7,334 nt of DNA from CAYWBI01 sp964456445 (GCA_964456445.1 CAYWBI010000188.1:1-7334); one strand, 5' to 3'; shown: positions 1 to 6,594, counted from the stretch's first letter. Notes: a model not told the origin generated them from the letters alone. Made by a program: numbers and translations.

Positions 1-214
1 AAAACATAAGAAACTCTTTATCGGGAAGACTGACAAGAAAAAATAAGAAATTTTAACCGGACACTTATAAAGTAAGATAGAAAAAATTGTGAATTGAAAA
101 AAATCAATTTATTTAAAAAGATGAGAGTCGGATGGATGCTGCGCGAATTTAACCTTTTGCCGGTTAATTTTCTTTTATTATGAATTTTACATCAAACTCA
201 CTAAATTTACGGTT

Positions 215-229
215 CTCAAAATATTTGAG
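215..229. promoter_or_regulatory. Perfect palindrome in the idh leader, possible operator
   Basis: CTCAAA and TTTGAG are separated by three bases (ATA), giving a perfect 15-base dyad about 78 bases before the preferred start at 307. Short symmetric sites of this size suit a dimeric regulator. No regulator family can be assigned from the sequence, and in AT-rich DNA such dyads also arise by chance. Confidence 0.3.
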
Positions 230-238
230 TCTGGAAAG

Positions 239-252
239 GAAAAGCGCTTTTC
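239..252. promoter_or_regulatory. Second palindrome in the idh leader, possible operator
   Basis: GAAAAGCGCTTTTC is a perfect 14-base palindrome with a GC-rich centre in AT-rich surroundings. It sits 9 bases after the first dyad and 27 bases before the TATAAT box, the right place for an operator or activator site. It is too short, and has no T-run after it, to be a terminator. Confidence 0.3.
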
Positions 253-279
253 AGAAGTACATGTTACAGCTAATAAAAA

Positions 280-285
280 TATAAT
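280..285 (+). promoter_or_regulatory. Candidate -10 box of the idh-aroC unit
   Basis: A perfect TATAAT lies so that transcription would begin near base 292, just before the GGAGAA Shine-Dalgarno at 294-299 and the ATG at 307. No convincing -35 hexamer is present 16-18 bases upstream, so the promoter is weak, activator-dependent or a chance match in AT-rich DNA. If real, it rules out translation from the ATG at 292 by ordinary ribosome binding. Confidence 0.3.
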
Positions 286-293
286 TGTTGAAT

Positions 294-299
294 GGAGAA
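294..299 (+). promoter_or_regulatory. Ribosome binding site that decides the idh start
   Basis: GGAGAA ends 7 bases before the ATG at 307, which is ideal Shine-Dalgarno spacing. The in-frame ATG at 292 overlaps this motif and has no purine-rich element of its own upstream (ATAATTGTTGA). This favours 307 as the true start. Confidence 0.7.
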
Positions 300-306
300 C
301 TACTAT

Positions 307-1332
307 ATGCCTAAGGATCAAAAAACATATAAAATTACATTATTGCCCGGGGACGGTATCGGCCCGGAAGTTACCGCTGCCGCGCGTCAGGTGATTGCCG
401 CTTCTGGCGTGAACGTAGATTGGGAGATTATGGATGCCGGGGCCGGGGCGCTGGAAAGGACAGGGGCTACCCTGCCCGATGAAACACTCGAATCCATCCG
501 TAAAAACAAAGTTGCCTTAAAGGGCCCTATTACAACCCCGATAGGCCATGGTTTTACTTCGGTAAATGTAGCCCTGCGCAAAGGGCTGGACCTTTATTCC
601 AATGTCCGTCCCGTCCGCTCGGCGCTTGGTATTTCCCTGCACCATACACCCATCGACCTGGTTATCTTTCGGGAAAATACCGAAGATCTGTATGCCGGCA
701 TGGAGCAGGATATCGCCCCCGGTGTGGCGCAGAGTTTAAAAATCATCACTGAAAAGGCTTCTACGCGTATTGCCGAGGCCGCTTTTAAATGGGCCCACGA
801 ACACAAAAGGCATAAAGTCCATGCCGTGCACAAGGCCAATATTATGAAAAAGAGTGATGGCATGTTCCTGGCCAGTGTGCGTAAAGTTGCGGCAAAATAT
901 CCCGATCTTGTTTATAAGGAAATTATAGTTGATAACTGTTCCATGCAGCTTGTGATGCACCCCGAACGTTTTGATGTGCTGGTACTCGGCAACCTCTACG
1001 GTGACATCATTTCGGATTTATGCGCCGGTTTGGTAGGTGGGCTTGGTGTTGTTCCGGGCGCTAATATTGGCGATGATATTGCGGTTTTTGAATCCGTACA
1101 TGGCAGCGCGCCGGATATCGCAGGTAAAGGCGTCGCCAATCCTATGGCTACAATCCTTTCTGCAAATATGATGCTCCGGCATCTGGGGCTGGATAAAGAA
1201 GCCAACCGGATACAGGCGGCGCTTGTTCTTTTCCTCTCCGAACGAAAACATTTAACCCCGGATATGGGCGGCAATGCAACCACCGATGAAATGGTACAGG
1301 GAATCATAGAAAAAATTAAGATGCTCCGTTAA
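307..1332 (+). CDS. NAD-type isocitrate dehydrogenase (isocitrate/isopropylmalate dehydrogenase family)
   Basis: Catalyses oxidative decarboxylation of isocitrate to 2-oxoglutarate in the cytoplasmic TCA cycle. The product is 341 residues from ATG 307 (346 from ATG 292); 307 is chosen for its Shine-Dalgarno. The family opening LPGDGIGPEV is at residues 13-22. Residues matching the E. coli substrate and metal sites are visible: S85-x-N87, R91, R101, R122 and Y129 (in FRENTEDLYAG), K176 (in HKANIMK), D209, D233 and D237. SxN and RENTEDLY indicate isocitrate rather than isopropylmalate. In HGSAPDIAGKG, D270-I271 replace the Lys-Tyr pair that binds the NADP phosphate in E. coli Icd, so NAD is the likely cofactor (inference). 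Length fits the short NAD-IDH/IDH3-like group, not the roughly 416-residue E. coli form. Homoisocitrate dehydrogenase is the main alternative. aroC follows after 12 bases. Confidence 0.9.
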   Translation: MPKDQKTYKITLLPGDGIGPEVTAAARQVIAASGVNVDWEIMDAGAGALERTGATLPDETLESIRKNKVALKGPITTPIGHGFTSVNVALRKGLDLYSNVRPVRSALGISLHHTPIDLVIFRENTEDLYAGMEQDIAPGVAQSLKIITEKASTRIAEAAFKWAHEHKRHKVHAVHKANIMKKSDGMFLASVRKVAAKYPDLVYKEIIVDNCSMQLVMHPERFDVLVLGNLYGDIISDLCAGLVGGLGVVPGANIGDDIAVFESVHGSAPDIAGKGVANPMATILSANMMLRHLGLDKEANRIQAALVLFLSERKHLTPDMGGNATTDEMVQGIIEKIKMLR

Positions 1333-1333
1333 C

Positions 1334-1340
1334 AAAGGGA
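1334..1340 (+). promoter_or_regulatory. Ribosome binding site of aroC
   Basis: AAAGGGA lies in the 12-base gap between the idh stop and the aroC ATG, with only 4 bases between it and the start. Spacing is on the short side. The site overlaps nothing in idh, and the tight gap makes translational coupling with the upstream gene likely. Confidence 0.6.
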
Positions 1341-1344
1341 TACA

Positions 1345-2508
1345 ATGGCCTTACGTTATTTAACCGCCGGTGAATCTCATGGCCCCGGTCTGACTGCAAT
1401 TTTAGAAGGTATGCCTGCCAATGTTCCGTTGAATATTAAGCGGATCAATGCGAATATGGCGCGGCGCCAGCAAGGCTATGGCCGTGGCCGCAGACAACAA
1501 ATCGAAAACGACGTTCTGGAGTTTACATCCGGTGTGCGTTTCGGAAAAACCCTGGGCAGTCCCATTTCTGTTTTAGTGCGTAATAAAGACTGGAAAAACT
1601 GGACGGAGATCATGGGCATTGAGGAGGGGATTTCCAAACGGGAAGTGACCCGTCCCCGTCCCGGTCATGCCGATTTATCCGGGGCTATGAAATATGGCTT
1701 TTCGGATATGCGCAATGTACTGGAACGTTCCAGCGCAAGGGAAACCGCCATGCGCGTTGCAATTGGGGGCATAGCCGGAGAGTTTTTACGCGCCTTTGGG
1801 ATAGAAGTACATTCCCATGTGCTGGCCATTGGAGATGTGCAGGTAGAGCGGGCGGCAATAAAAAATTTGTTACAAGGCGATATAAACAAAGTGGCAGATG
1901 CCTCTGTTGTGCGCTGTCTGGATAAATCCACCGGGCTGGCCATGATAAATTATATTGACGCCGCCAAAAAGGCGGGGGATACAGCGGGCGGCATTATTGA
2001 ACTGGTGATTCGTCACGCACCGCCCGGTTTGGGCAGTTATGTACATTGGGACAGAAAACTGGATGCGCGTCTGGCCTATGCCCTGATGTCCATTCAGGCA
2101 ATAAAAGGCGTGGAAGTGGGCATGGGTTTTAAAGCCGCGATTACACCGGGTTCAGGGGTACACGACGCCATTTTTTACGAAGATGGACATTTTATGCACA
2201 AGACCAATAATGCCGGTGGGATCGAAGGCGGGATGAGCACCGGGGAAGATATCGTTTTGAAAATTGCTAAAAAACCAATCCCCACCCTAATGAACCCGCT
2301 TCATTCCGTGGATTTACAAAGCAAGGAAAGTTTTAAGGCGCATGTTGAACGCAGCGATGTAACGGCGGTACCGGCCTGTGCGGTGATTTGCGAAGCTGTG
2401 GCTTCGGTTGTTATTGCCGACGCGTTCCTTGAAAAATTCGGTTCGGATACCATGGAAGATATACAATTGGCATACAACGCGTATCTAAAACGTGTAAGCG
2501 AAATATAA
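1345..2508 (+). CDS. aroC: Chorismate synthase
   Basis: Converts 5-enolpyruvylshikimate-3-phosphate to chorismate, the last shared step towards Phe, Tyr, Trp, folate and quinones. It is a cytoplasmic homotetramer that needs reduced FMN. The 387-residue product is complete and matches the longer bacterial form (about 385-390) rather than the roughly 361-residue E. coli form. GESHG at 9-13 carries the conserved H12. The RRQQGYGRGRR segment is at 40-50. RPRPGHAD at 103-110 carries the second conserved H108. An Arg-rich segment follows (R123, R128, R132). NNAGGIEGGMSTG at 288-300 is the family's FMN/phosphate region, and ERSDVTAVPA at 335-344 is the C-terminal signature. No separate flavin reductase domain is present, so reduced FMN must come from elsewhere in the cell. 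The start at 1345 gives the usual family N-terminus and has an SD. It is probably co-transcribed with idh; the pairing is not a classical aro operon. Confidence 0.97.
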   Translation: MALRYLTAGESHGPGLTAILEGMPANVPLNIKRINANMARRQQGYGRGRRQQIENDVLEFTSGVRFGKTLGSPISVLVRNKDWKNWTEIMGIEEGISKREVTRPRPGHADLSGAMKYGFSDMRNVLERSSARETAMRVAIGGIAGEFLRAFGIEVHSHVLAIGDVQVERAAIKNLLQGDINKVADASVVRCLDKSTGLAMINYIDAAKKAGDTAGGIIELVIRHAPPGLGSYVHWDRKLDARLAYALMSIQAIKGVEVGMGFKAAITPGSGVHDAIFYEDGHFMHKTNNAGGIEGGMSTGEDIVLKIAKKPIPTLMNPLHSVDLQSKESFKAHVERSDVTAVPACAVICEAVASVVIADAFLEKFGSDTMEDIQLAYNAYLKRVSEI

Positions 2509-2587
2509 AAAAGGCACTACTACTGGCTTTCGTGTGGAAATAGAATACGCCTATTAAGGAACCTGAATACTTCCTGAATTAAAGATG

Positions 2588-2625
2588 AACGAAATCCATT
2601 GGAATGGCCTCCCTTTGATTTCGTT
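2588..2625. repeat. Inverted repeat downstream of aroC
   Basis: AACGAAATC (2588-2596) pairs with GATTTCGTT (2617-2625) across a 20-base loop that itself contains CATTGGAATG. There is no following run of T on the + strand, so it is a poor intrinsic terminator. It might stabilise the 3' end of the aroC transcript. Confidence 0.4.
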
Positions 2626-2695
2626 TCAATAAGCAAAAGGTACGGACAAGTGAACCCCTTGAATTTCAATCAAATTGTTTTTCTTCTTTGAATCG

Positions 2696-2819
2696 CCCCG
2701 GGATTTATCCCGGGGACGAACGAACCGACTGATTCATCTGGGCTTTAGCCCATTAAGTTGTTGGGCTAAAGCCCCTTAATTTCCTTATTCTCTTTCATAC
2801 CCGCTCTAAAGGACGGGGT
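2696..2819. repeat. Cluster of three REP-like hairpins
   Basis: Three compact GC-rich dyads stand in AT-rich DNA. First: CCCCGGGA / TCCCGGGG with loop TTTA (2696-2715). Second: a perfect 13-bp stem, left arm GGGCTTTAGCCCA (2740-2752) and right arm TGGGCTAAAGCCC (2762-2774), 9-base loop. Each 13-base arm of the second contains an internal GGGC...GCCC dyad. Third: an imperfect dyad ACCCGCTC-TAAA-GGACGGGGT (2799-2819). Words such as GGGCTTTAGCCC and CCCGGGATTTATCCCGGG resemble dispersed REP-type elements that are mobilised by REP-associated (Y1/IS200-like) transposases in other bacteria. No transposase gene is in this window, so that link is inference. Confidence 0.65.
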
Positions 2820-3015
2820 TAGTCAGAAGCGAGACTCTATCCTTGAGCTCAGCTGCCTTCATGCCAAAAAACAATTCCCGGTTCCATATTACCCATTTTT
2901 TATCAAACAATCCTGTTATCCGATACTATGAATTTTCTTTCTATCTAAGAATTTACCCACAAGAAACCCAGTAGAGCCATAAAAAATATTATTGCAGGAA
3001 AATATTAAGGAATTT

Positions 3016-3041
3016 AAAACGCCGCTATGCGCGGCGTTTTT
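3016..3041. terminator. Bidirectional intrinsic terminator between aroC and the TPR gene
   Basis: AAAACGCCGC (3016-3025) and GCGGCGTTTT (3031-3040) form a perfect 10-bp stem with a 5-base loop, followed on the + strand by a further T and TATTTT. On the - strand the stem is followed by TTTTAAATT. It therefore can stop transcription from both convergent sides. On the - strand the 5' arm and loop contain the last codons and the TAG stop (3025-3027) of the TPR gene. Confidence 0.8.
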
Positions 3042-4845
3042 GTATTTTAATAAGAAGTGTTTTTGCTTCCCTGTTCGATTGCTGACGGGCAAGCACATTA
3101 CGCAAAATATTAGCGGCCTTACCGTTTAGCCCCTGTGCCATAAATACCTTGGCCAGGGTCATATTGGCTTTTATGTCATGTGGATTGCGCTTTAGCCGTC
3201 CGTTGAGTTCGGACATAAACTCTTTGAAAATATTACGGTAGTTTTGCTCGCGTCCCAGGGTTGGGTTGCGGACAAAGATGGCCGGTTCTAAATAAAAAGC
3301 CCGTTTATATTGTTCCACGGCAAGTTGAATACGGCCTGTCTGCTCATATACTTCTGCCAATTTGGTATAAGCCTTGATCAACGTCGGGGCGATCATAATG
3401 GTCTTTTTAAAATATTTTTCTGCCAATTTTAAATCGCCCATTTCCATATAGGTCAAGGCTAAATTAAAAGTGGCCTGCATAAACTTAGGCCGCGCCTGGG
3501 ATGCCTTGGTAAAAGAGGCCGCCATATCCTGGTAAACCTGATGTTTTTTTACAGGATCCATGGATGATGACTTTTTCATGGTGCCTGAAGCGCTTTTTCC
3601 TTTTGTTCCTTGATCATTTAGTATATCCAGGAATGCCTCAACCAGTTCTTCCAGAACAGCTTGTTTATAAATGGTAACGCCTTCCATAAAGTTGGCCACG
3701 GCATCACGCGGGTTATGTTTTAGGATCGTCCGGAATTCATTAAGCGCATTATAATAAATTTGTGAACGGTAATAGACTTCTCCAAGGGTCTCGCGATAGG
3801 TATCGTTTGCCGGGGCAAGTTCAACGGCTTTTCGGTAATCATTGATCGAGCGGCGTTGCTGCTTCTGATTTAATAAGATATTGCCATATTCGAAATATAT
3901 TGGGGCATAGTCGGGATTAATGGCTTTGGCCTTGTCTAAAAAAGTACGTGCTTCTTTATATCTTTTTAACTTGCGCTCAATTCTGCCCAAATAGTAGTAA
4001 GACTGAAAGTCATTGGGGTTAAGCCTAATAACTTTATTAAAATCTTTCCTGGCGGCGTCATAATTTTTTTGTTTTTCATAAATCAACCCGCGACCAAAAT
4101 AGGGTTTATCAAAATTGGGCAGGGTACGAATGATTTTTGCAAACTCAGCTTGTGCGAGATTAAATTGCCCGTTGTTAAAATAAAGGATGCCCAGATTATA
4201 GTAGGCCTCCCAAAACTTGGGATCAATTTGAATGGCCTTCTTGAACAAGCCGATGGCCAGCGAAGGACGGTTATTGTCTTTCTTGAATTCCAGATAGGCT
4301 TTTATAAAACTCTCAAGGGCGCGTGGCTTGCGCGTGAGCGTACGGGCCATCAATTTTTTTTCATTATTACTTACCGGGACGCCTGCTATCTGGATTAACT
4401 GGTTTATGATGGCATCGGAGATTTTGCTTAACTTGTCCTTGCTCTCACGAAATTTTTCACGGTATATCAGCTTGCCATTGGATGTGTTGTGGTAATAAAT
4501 CACCAGGTTTAACTGGGATGCGGAGTCTATATATGTCCCCGAAACGGTTACGTCTGCTCCGGTGATCCGCCCGAATTGAATGGCTTTGCGATCATTTACA
4601 GGGCCTGCGCTGTAATTGATCTCCTTAAAGGCATTGTTCAGGGTGGCAGGTTCAATAATGAAAAACCCGGAAACAACAGATAGCTTATTGGATAGAAGAA
4701 AATTTATGCCGCCCGCAAGCCAGTCATCTGCAACCGGGCCCTTATTTTGCAAGGGCAAAAGCGCTACTTTTCGTTTATCCTGGGCAAAACCGTTTACGAC
4801 AAATTGGAAAATTAACAGGGAAATCGCTAATGTCTTAAACTTCAT
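3025..4845 (-). CDS. Exported TPR protein with N-terminal TolB/FlgO-like domain
   Basis: A 606-residue protein, probably periplasmic or envelope-associated. Residues 1-21 are a signal peptide: basic KFK, hydrophobic core TLAISLLIFQFVV, and likely cleavage after GFA21. There is no lipobox Cys. Residues 25-155 resemble the TolB N-terminal/FlgO/CsgG-like fold (VALLPLQN at 27-34, GADVTVSGTY at 96-105, then a NGKLIYRE strand) that commonly precedes TPRs. TPR units follow at about 209-244, 245-279, 280-313, 314-347, 348-381, 456-489, 490-523 and 557-591. A Lys/Ser-rich insert at 411-433 splits the array into two blocks. The role is presumably protein-protein scaffolding; substrate and partner are unknown. 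The ATG at 4845 is immediately preceded by AGAGA, a poor and very close SD, but the signal peptide supports this start. The gene has its own candidate promoter. The C-terminal RRA and stop lie inside the terminator hairpin. Confidence 0.85.
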   Translation of the reverse strand: MKFKTLAISLLIFQFVVNGFAQDKRKVALLPLQNKGPVADDWLAGGINFLLSNKLSVVSGFFIIEPATLNNAFKEINYSAGPVNDRKAIQFGRITGADVTVSGTYIDSASQLNLVIYYHNTSNGKLIYREKFRESKDKLSKISDAIINQLIQIAGVPVSNNEKKLMARTLTRKPRALESFIKAYLEFKKDNNRPSLAIGLFKKAIQIDPKFWEAYYNLGILYFNNGQFNLAQAEFAKIIRTLPNFDKPYFGRGLIYEKQKNYDAARKDFNKVIRLNPNDFQSYYYLGRIERKLKRYKEARTFLDKAKAINPDYAPIYFEYGNILLNQKQQRRSINDYRKAVELAPANDTYRETLGEVYYRSQIYYNALNEFRTILKHNPRDAVANFMEGVTIYKQAVLEELVEAFLDILNDQGTKGKSASGTMKKSSSMDPVKKHQVYQDMAASFTKASQARPKFMQATFNLALTYMEMGDLKLAEKYFKKTIMIAPTLIKAYTKLAEVYEQTGRIQLAVEQYKRAFYLEPAIFVRNPTLGREQNYRNIFKEFMSELNGRLKRNPHDIKANMTLAKVFMAQGLNGKAANILRNVLARQQSNREAKTLLIKIQKRRA

Positions 4846-5146
4846 TCTCTAAATACCGTTTAAAAATTATCATTCTCATGAATTGATTCAGGCAAGACCA
4901 TTCTTGCTATTTCGACTAAAAACATGGAGTCTTAAATTTATAATCCTATTAAGCCTTAAATTACGCTGAATATATTCTTTTCAGAATTTAAAAAAAAATA
5001 AAGTAATAAAATGTCGGCTATATTAAAAGTATTAAAGATGAAAATTAACGATACTTATAAATTTTTAATGCACAAATGTGTATAAATTGAAATTATTAAA
5101 AAAGAATCTTGATACAAAATTACACCCAATGCCGCTAAAACGATCG
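4846..5146. other. AT-rich spacer between the TPR and cystathionine beta-synthase genes
   Basis: No gene is visible. Near the TPR start lies the candidate promoter (4866-4895). A small hairpin ATTCT-TTTC-AGAAT is at 4974-4987. The rest is AT-rich with homopolymer A-runs, and contains CACAAATGTG (5071-5080). The right side adjoins the terminator of the neighbouring gene. No RNA gene or riboswitch architecture is recognised. Confidence 0.55.
4866..4895 (-). promoter_or_regulatory. Candidate promoter of the TPR gene, overlapping a small dyad
   Basis: On the - strand TTGCCT (4895-4890) and GATAAT (4871-4866) are 18 bases apart, with 4/6 and 5/6 matches to the sigma-70 consensus. Transcription would start near 4859, giving a leader of about 14 bases. 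A 6-bp dyad GCAAGA/TCTTGC with a 4-base loop (4892-4907 in + coordinates) overlaps the -35 and could be an operator. AT-rich surroundings make chance matches common. Confidence 0.35.
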
Positions 5147-5181
5147 AAAAAAAGCGCACTATTAAAAAACGAATAGCGCGC
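5147..5181 (-). terminator. Strong intrinsic terminator of the cystathionine beta-synthase gene
   Basis: Read on the - strand, GCGCGCTATT (5181-5172) and AATAGTGCGC (5163-5154) form a 10-bp stem with one G-U wobble and an 8-base loop CGTTTTTT, followed directly by seven T (5153-5147). It starts 41 bases after the stop codon. This is a textbook rho-independent terminator, and it implies that the downstream TPR gene is transcribed separately. Confidence 0.88.
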
Positions 5182-5222
5182 AGGATTTTAAATGAAGTTT
5201 AGCAAGGCATAAATTTCCGGCC

Positions 5223-6584
5223 TTAGTTGCTAAGAAAGCCGATGATGTCAATTTTTGTGACAATCTCAAACGTGCCATCGTCTTTTTTTACAATAATGAC
5301 ATTGGCTGTGTCGTGCATTTTCTCCAGTACATCACTCAGCGCGGCGTCTTCCGTAAGAATATTTAGATGTGTTTCCACCAGCCGGGCGATAGGGCTGCTG
5401 GATGAGGCGTCGCTTCCGGCCAGGTATTCCAATAAGCGGCCTTCGGTTATTAGTCCGGTCAGTTCATCGTTATCAATAACAGGCATTTGCGAAATGTTAT
5501 TCTTCTTCATTTGATGGATAACATCGCGGACCAGTGCGTTGCTGTTGGTGGAGATCAGCGTGCGGGCGCCCATTGTTTCCAATACCGCGCTCAGGCTGCC
5601 AACCTGGTCGCTCTCGACCATGCCGTTATCGCGCATCCATTCATCATTGTAAAATTTGGAAAGATAACGGAAACCGGTATCGGGCAAAATAGTCAGAATA
5701 TTTTTTCCAGCAGGAATGTTTTTTGCAACCTGCAGCGCGGCCCAAACCGCGGCGCCACTGGAGCCACCGGCAAAAATGCCTTCCTGACGGGCCAATTCAC
5801 GGCAAGTGGTAAAACCATCACGGTCGCCAACCTGTAAAATGTCATCAACGACGTTAAAATCCATGGCGTCCACCATCATATCCTCGCCAATCCCTTCCAG
5901 TTTATATACATGGGGTTCGCCGGGTTTGCCATGTTTGAAATAATCGTAAAAAACCGAGCCGATGGGATCCACGGCGATGATTTTAATTTTCGGGTTCTTT
6001 TCCTTTAGGTATTTGGCGATACCGCTGAGCGTACCGCCGGTTCCGATTCCGGCAACCAGGTAGTCGATTTTGCCATCCATTTGTTCCCATATCTCAGGAC
6101 CAGTATAGGTGTAATGCGCCTCAGGGTTATCCGGGTTGTTGTATTGATTGACGTAAAAAGAGCCTTCGGTGTTTTTGGCGATGCGCTTGGCCGTTTCATA
6201 ATAACTTTGTGGTGACTCCGCGGGCACATTTGTTGGTGTGATAACAACTTTTGATCCGAATGATTTTATAAAATTGATTTTTTCCGAACTCATTTTATCG
6301 GGGATGGTAAAGACCGATTTATAGCCTTTTACGGCAGCTACCATGGCCAGACCGGCGCCGGTATTGCCAGAAGTGTTTTCCACGATGGTGCCATTTTCTT
6401 TAAGCGTTCCGTTTTGTTCGGCTTTGTTTATGATATGCAGGGCAATCCTATCCTTGATGCTGCCGGCCGGGTTGAGATATTCCAGTTTTACATAAATGTT
6501 GGGGCCGTCTTTGGGCGCCATTCGGTTCAGCTTTACGATGGGTGTATCGCCGATGGTTTCTAAAATGTTGTTGTAAACTTTCAT
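5223..6584 (-). CDS. Cystathionine beta-synthase (PLP enzyme with C-terminal CBS-domain pair)
   Basis: Condenses serine (or an activated serine) with homocysteine to cystathionine in transsulfuration; cysteine synthase or H2S-forming side activity is possible. The protein is 453 residues. Residues 1-320 form the fold-type II PLP core: NPAGSIKDR (38-46) with the Schiff-base K44, TSGNTG (71-76) for the substrate carboxylate, GTGGT (181-185) for the PLP phosphate, and S275 in GGSSG for the PLP nitrogen. KMSSEK (97-102), VDPIGS (205-210) and EGIGED (230-235) are closer to eukaryotic-type CBS than to CysK/CysM. Residues about 340-453 hold two CBS motifs (MPVIDNDELTGLIT and EIVTKIDIIGFL), which bind adenosyl ligands in relatives. 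The N-terminal haem-binding extension of human CBS is absent. The start at 6584 is fixed by AAGGA 5 bases upstream. The gene ends in a strong terminator and stands alone. An O-acetylserine-using CysM-like enzyme cannot be excluded. Confidence 0.9.
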   Translation of the reverse strand: MKVYNNILETIGDTPIVKLNRMAPKDGPNIYVKLEYLNPAGSIKDRIALHIINKAEQNGTLKENGTIVENTSGNTGAGLAMVAAVKGYKSVFTIPDKMSSEKINFIKSFGSKVVITPTNVPAESPQSYYETAKRIAKNTEGSFYVNQYNNPDNPEAHYTYTGPEIWEQMDGKIDYLVAGIGTGGTLSGIAKYLKEKNPKIKIIAVDPIGSVFYDYFKHGKPGEPHVYKLEGIGEDMMVDAMDFNVVDDILQVGDRDGFTTCRELARQEGIFAGGSSGAAVWAALQVAKNIPAGKNILTILPDTGFRYLSKFYNDEWMRDNGMVESDQVGSLSAVLETMGARTLISTNSNALVRDVIHQMKKNNISQMPVIDNDELTGLITEGRLLEYLAGSDASSSSPIARLVETHLNILTEDAALSDVLEKMHDTANVIIVKKDDGTFEIVTKIDIIGFLSN

Positions 6585-6589
6585 CGAAT

Positions 6590-6594
6590 TCCTT
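6590..6594 (-). promoter_or_regulatory. Ribosome binding site of the cystathionine beta-synthase gene
   Basis: On the - strand AAGGA lies 5 bases before the ATG at 6584-6582, a good Shine-Dalgarno that supports this start. Confidence 0.75.

Larger units (their letters stand above)
1..306. other. AT-rich leader region upstream of the isocitrate dehydrogenase gene
   Basis: No coding sequence can be supported here; all frames are broken by stops. The stretch is strongly AT-rich. It holds an 8-base inverted pair TTAACCGG (53-60) and CCGGTTAA (160-167), with a further TTAACC at 149-154 that could pair with GGTTAA at 162-167. It also holds two perfect short palindromes (215-229 and 239-252) and a TATAAT box at 280-285, listed separately. 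The end of an upstream gene may lie just off the left edge, but nothing in the first bases shows it. Confidence 0.6.
2509..3015. other. Intergenic spacer between convergent aroC and TPR genes
   Basis: No credible gene is present; open frames are short and lack family features. It contains a 9-base inverted repeat AACGAAATC/GATTTCGTT (2588-2596 and 2617-2625, 20-base loop) that is not followed by a T-run, then the cluster of three REP-like hairpins at 2696-2819. The remainder (2820-3015) is AT-rich with no recognisable motif. No strong aroC terminator is seen directly after its stop; the hairpins or the terminator at 3016-3041 may serve. Confidence 0.7.

Noticed and set aside
594..863. 89-residue frame on the - strand inside isocitrate dehydrogenase
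   Set aside because: It is antisense to a highly conserved catalytic region, so it is a shadow frame.
2916..3098. 60-residue open frame on the - strand over the end of the TPR gene
   Set aside because: It overlaps the TPR C-terminus and the terminator in another frame, and has no family features or Shine-Dalgarno.
4069..4398. 109-residue frame on the + strand inside the TPR gene
   Set aside because: It is antisense to clear TPR repeats and no independent features are present.
5487..5837. 116-residue frame on the + strand inside the cystathionine beta-synthase gene
   Set aside because: It is antisense to the conserved PLP-core and linker region and shows no protein family features.
6005..6247. 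80-residue frame on the - strand inside the cystathionine beta-synthase gene
   Set aside because: It is an out-of-frame reading of the same strand as a strongly conserved enzyme, with low-complexity Ser/Thr composition.
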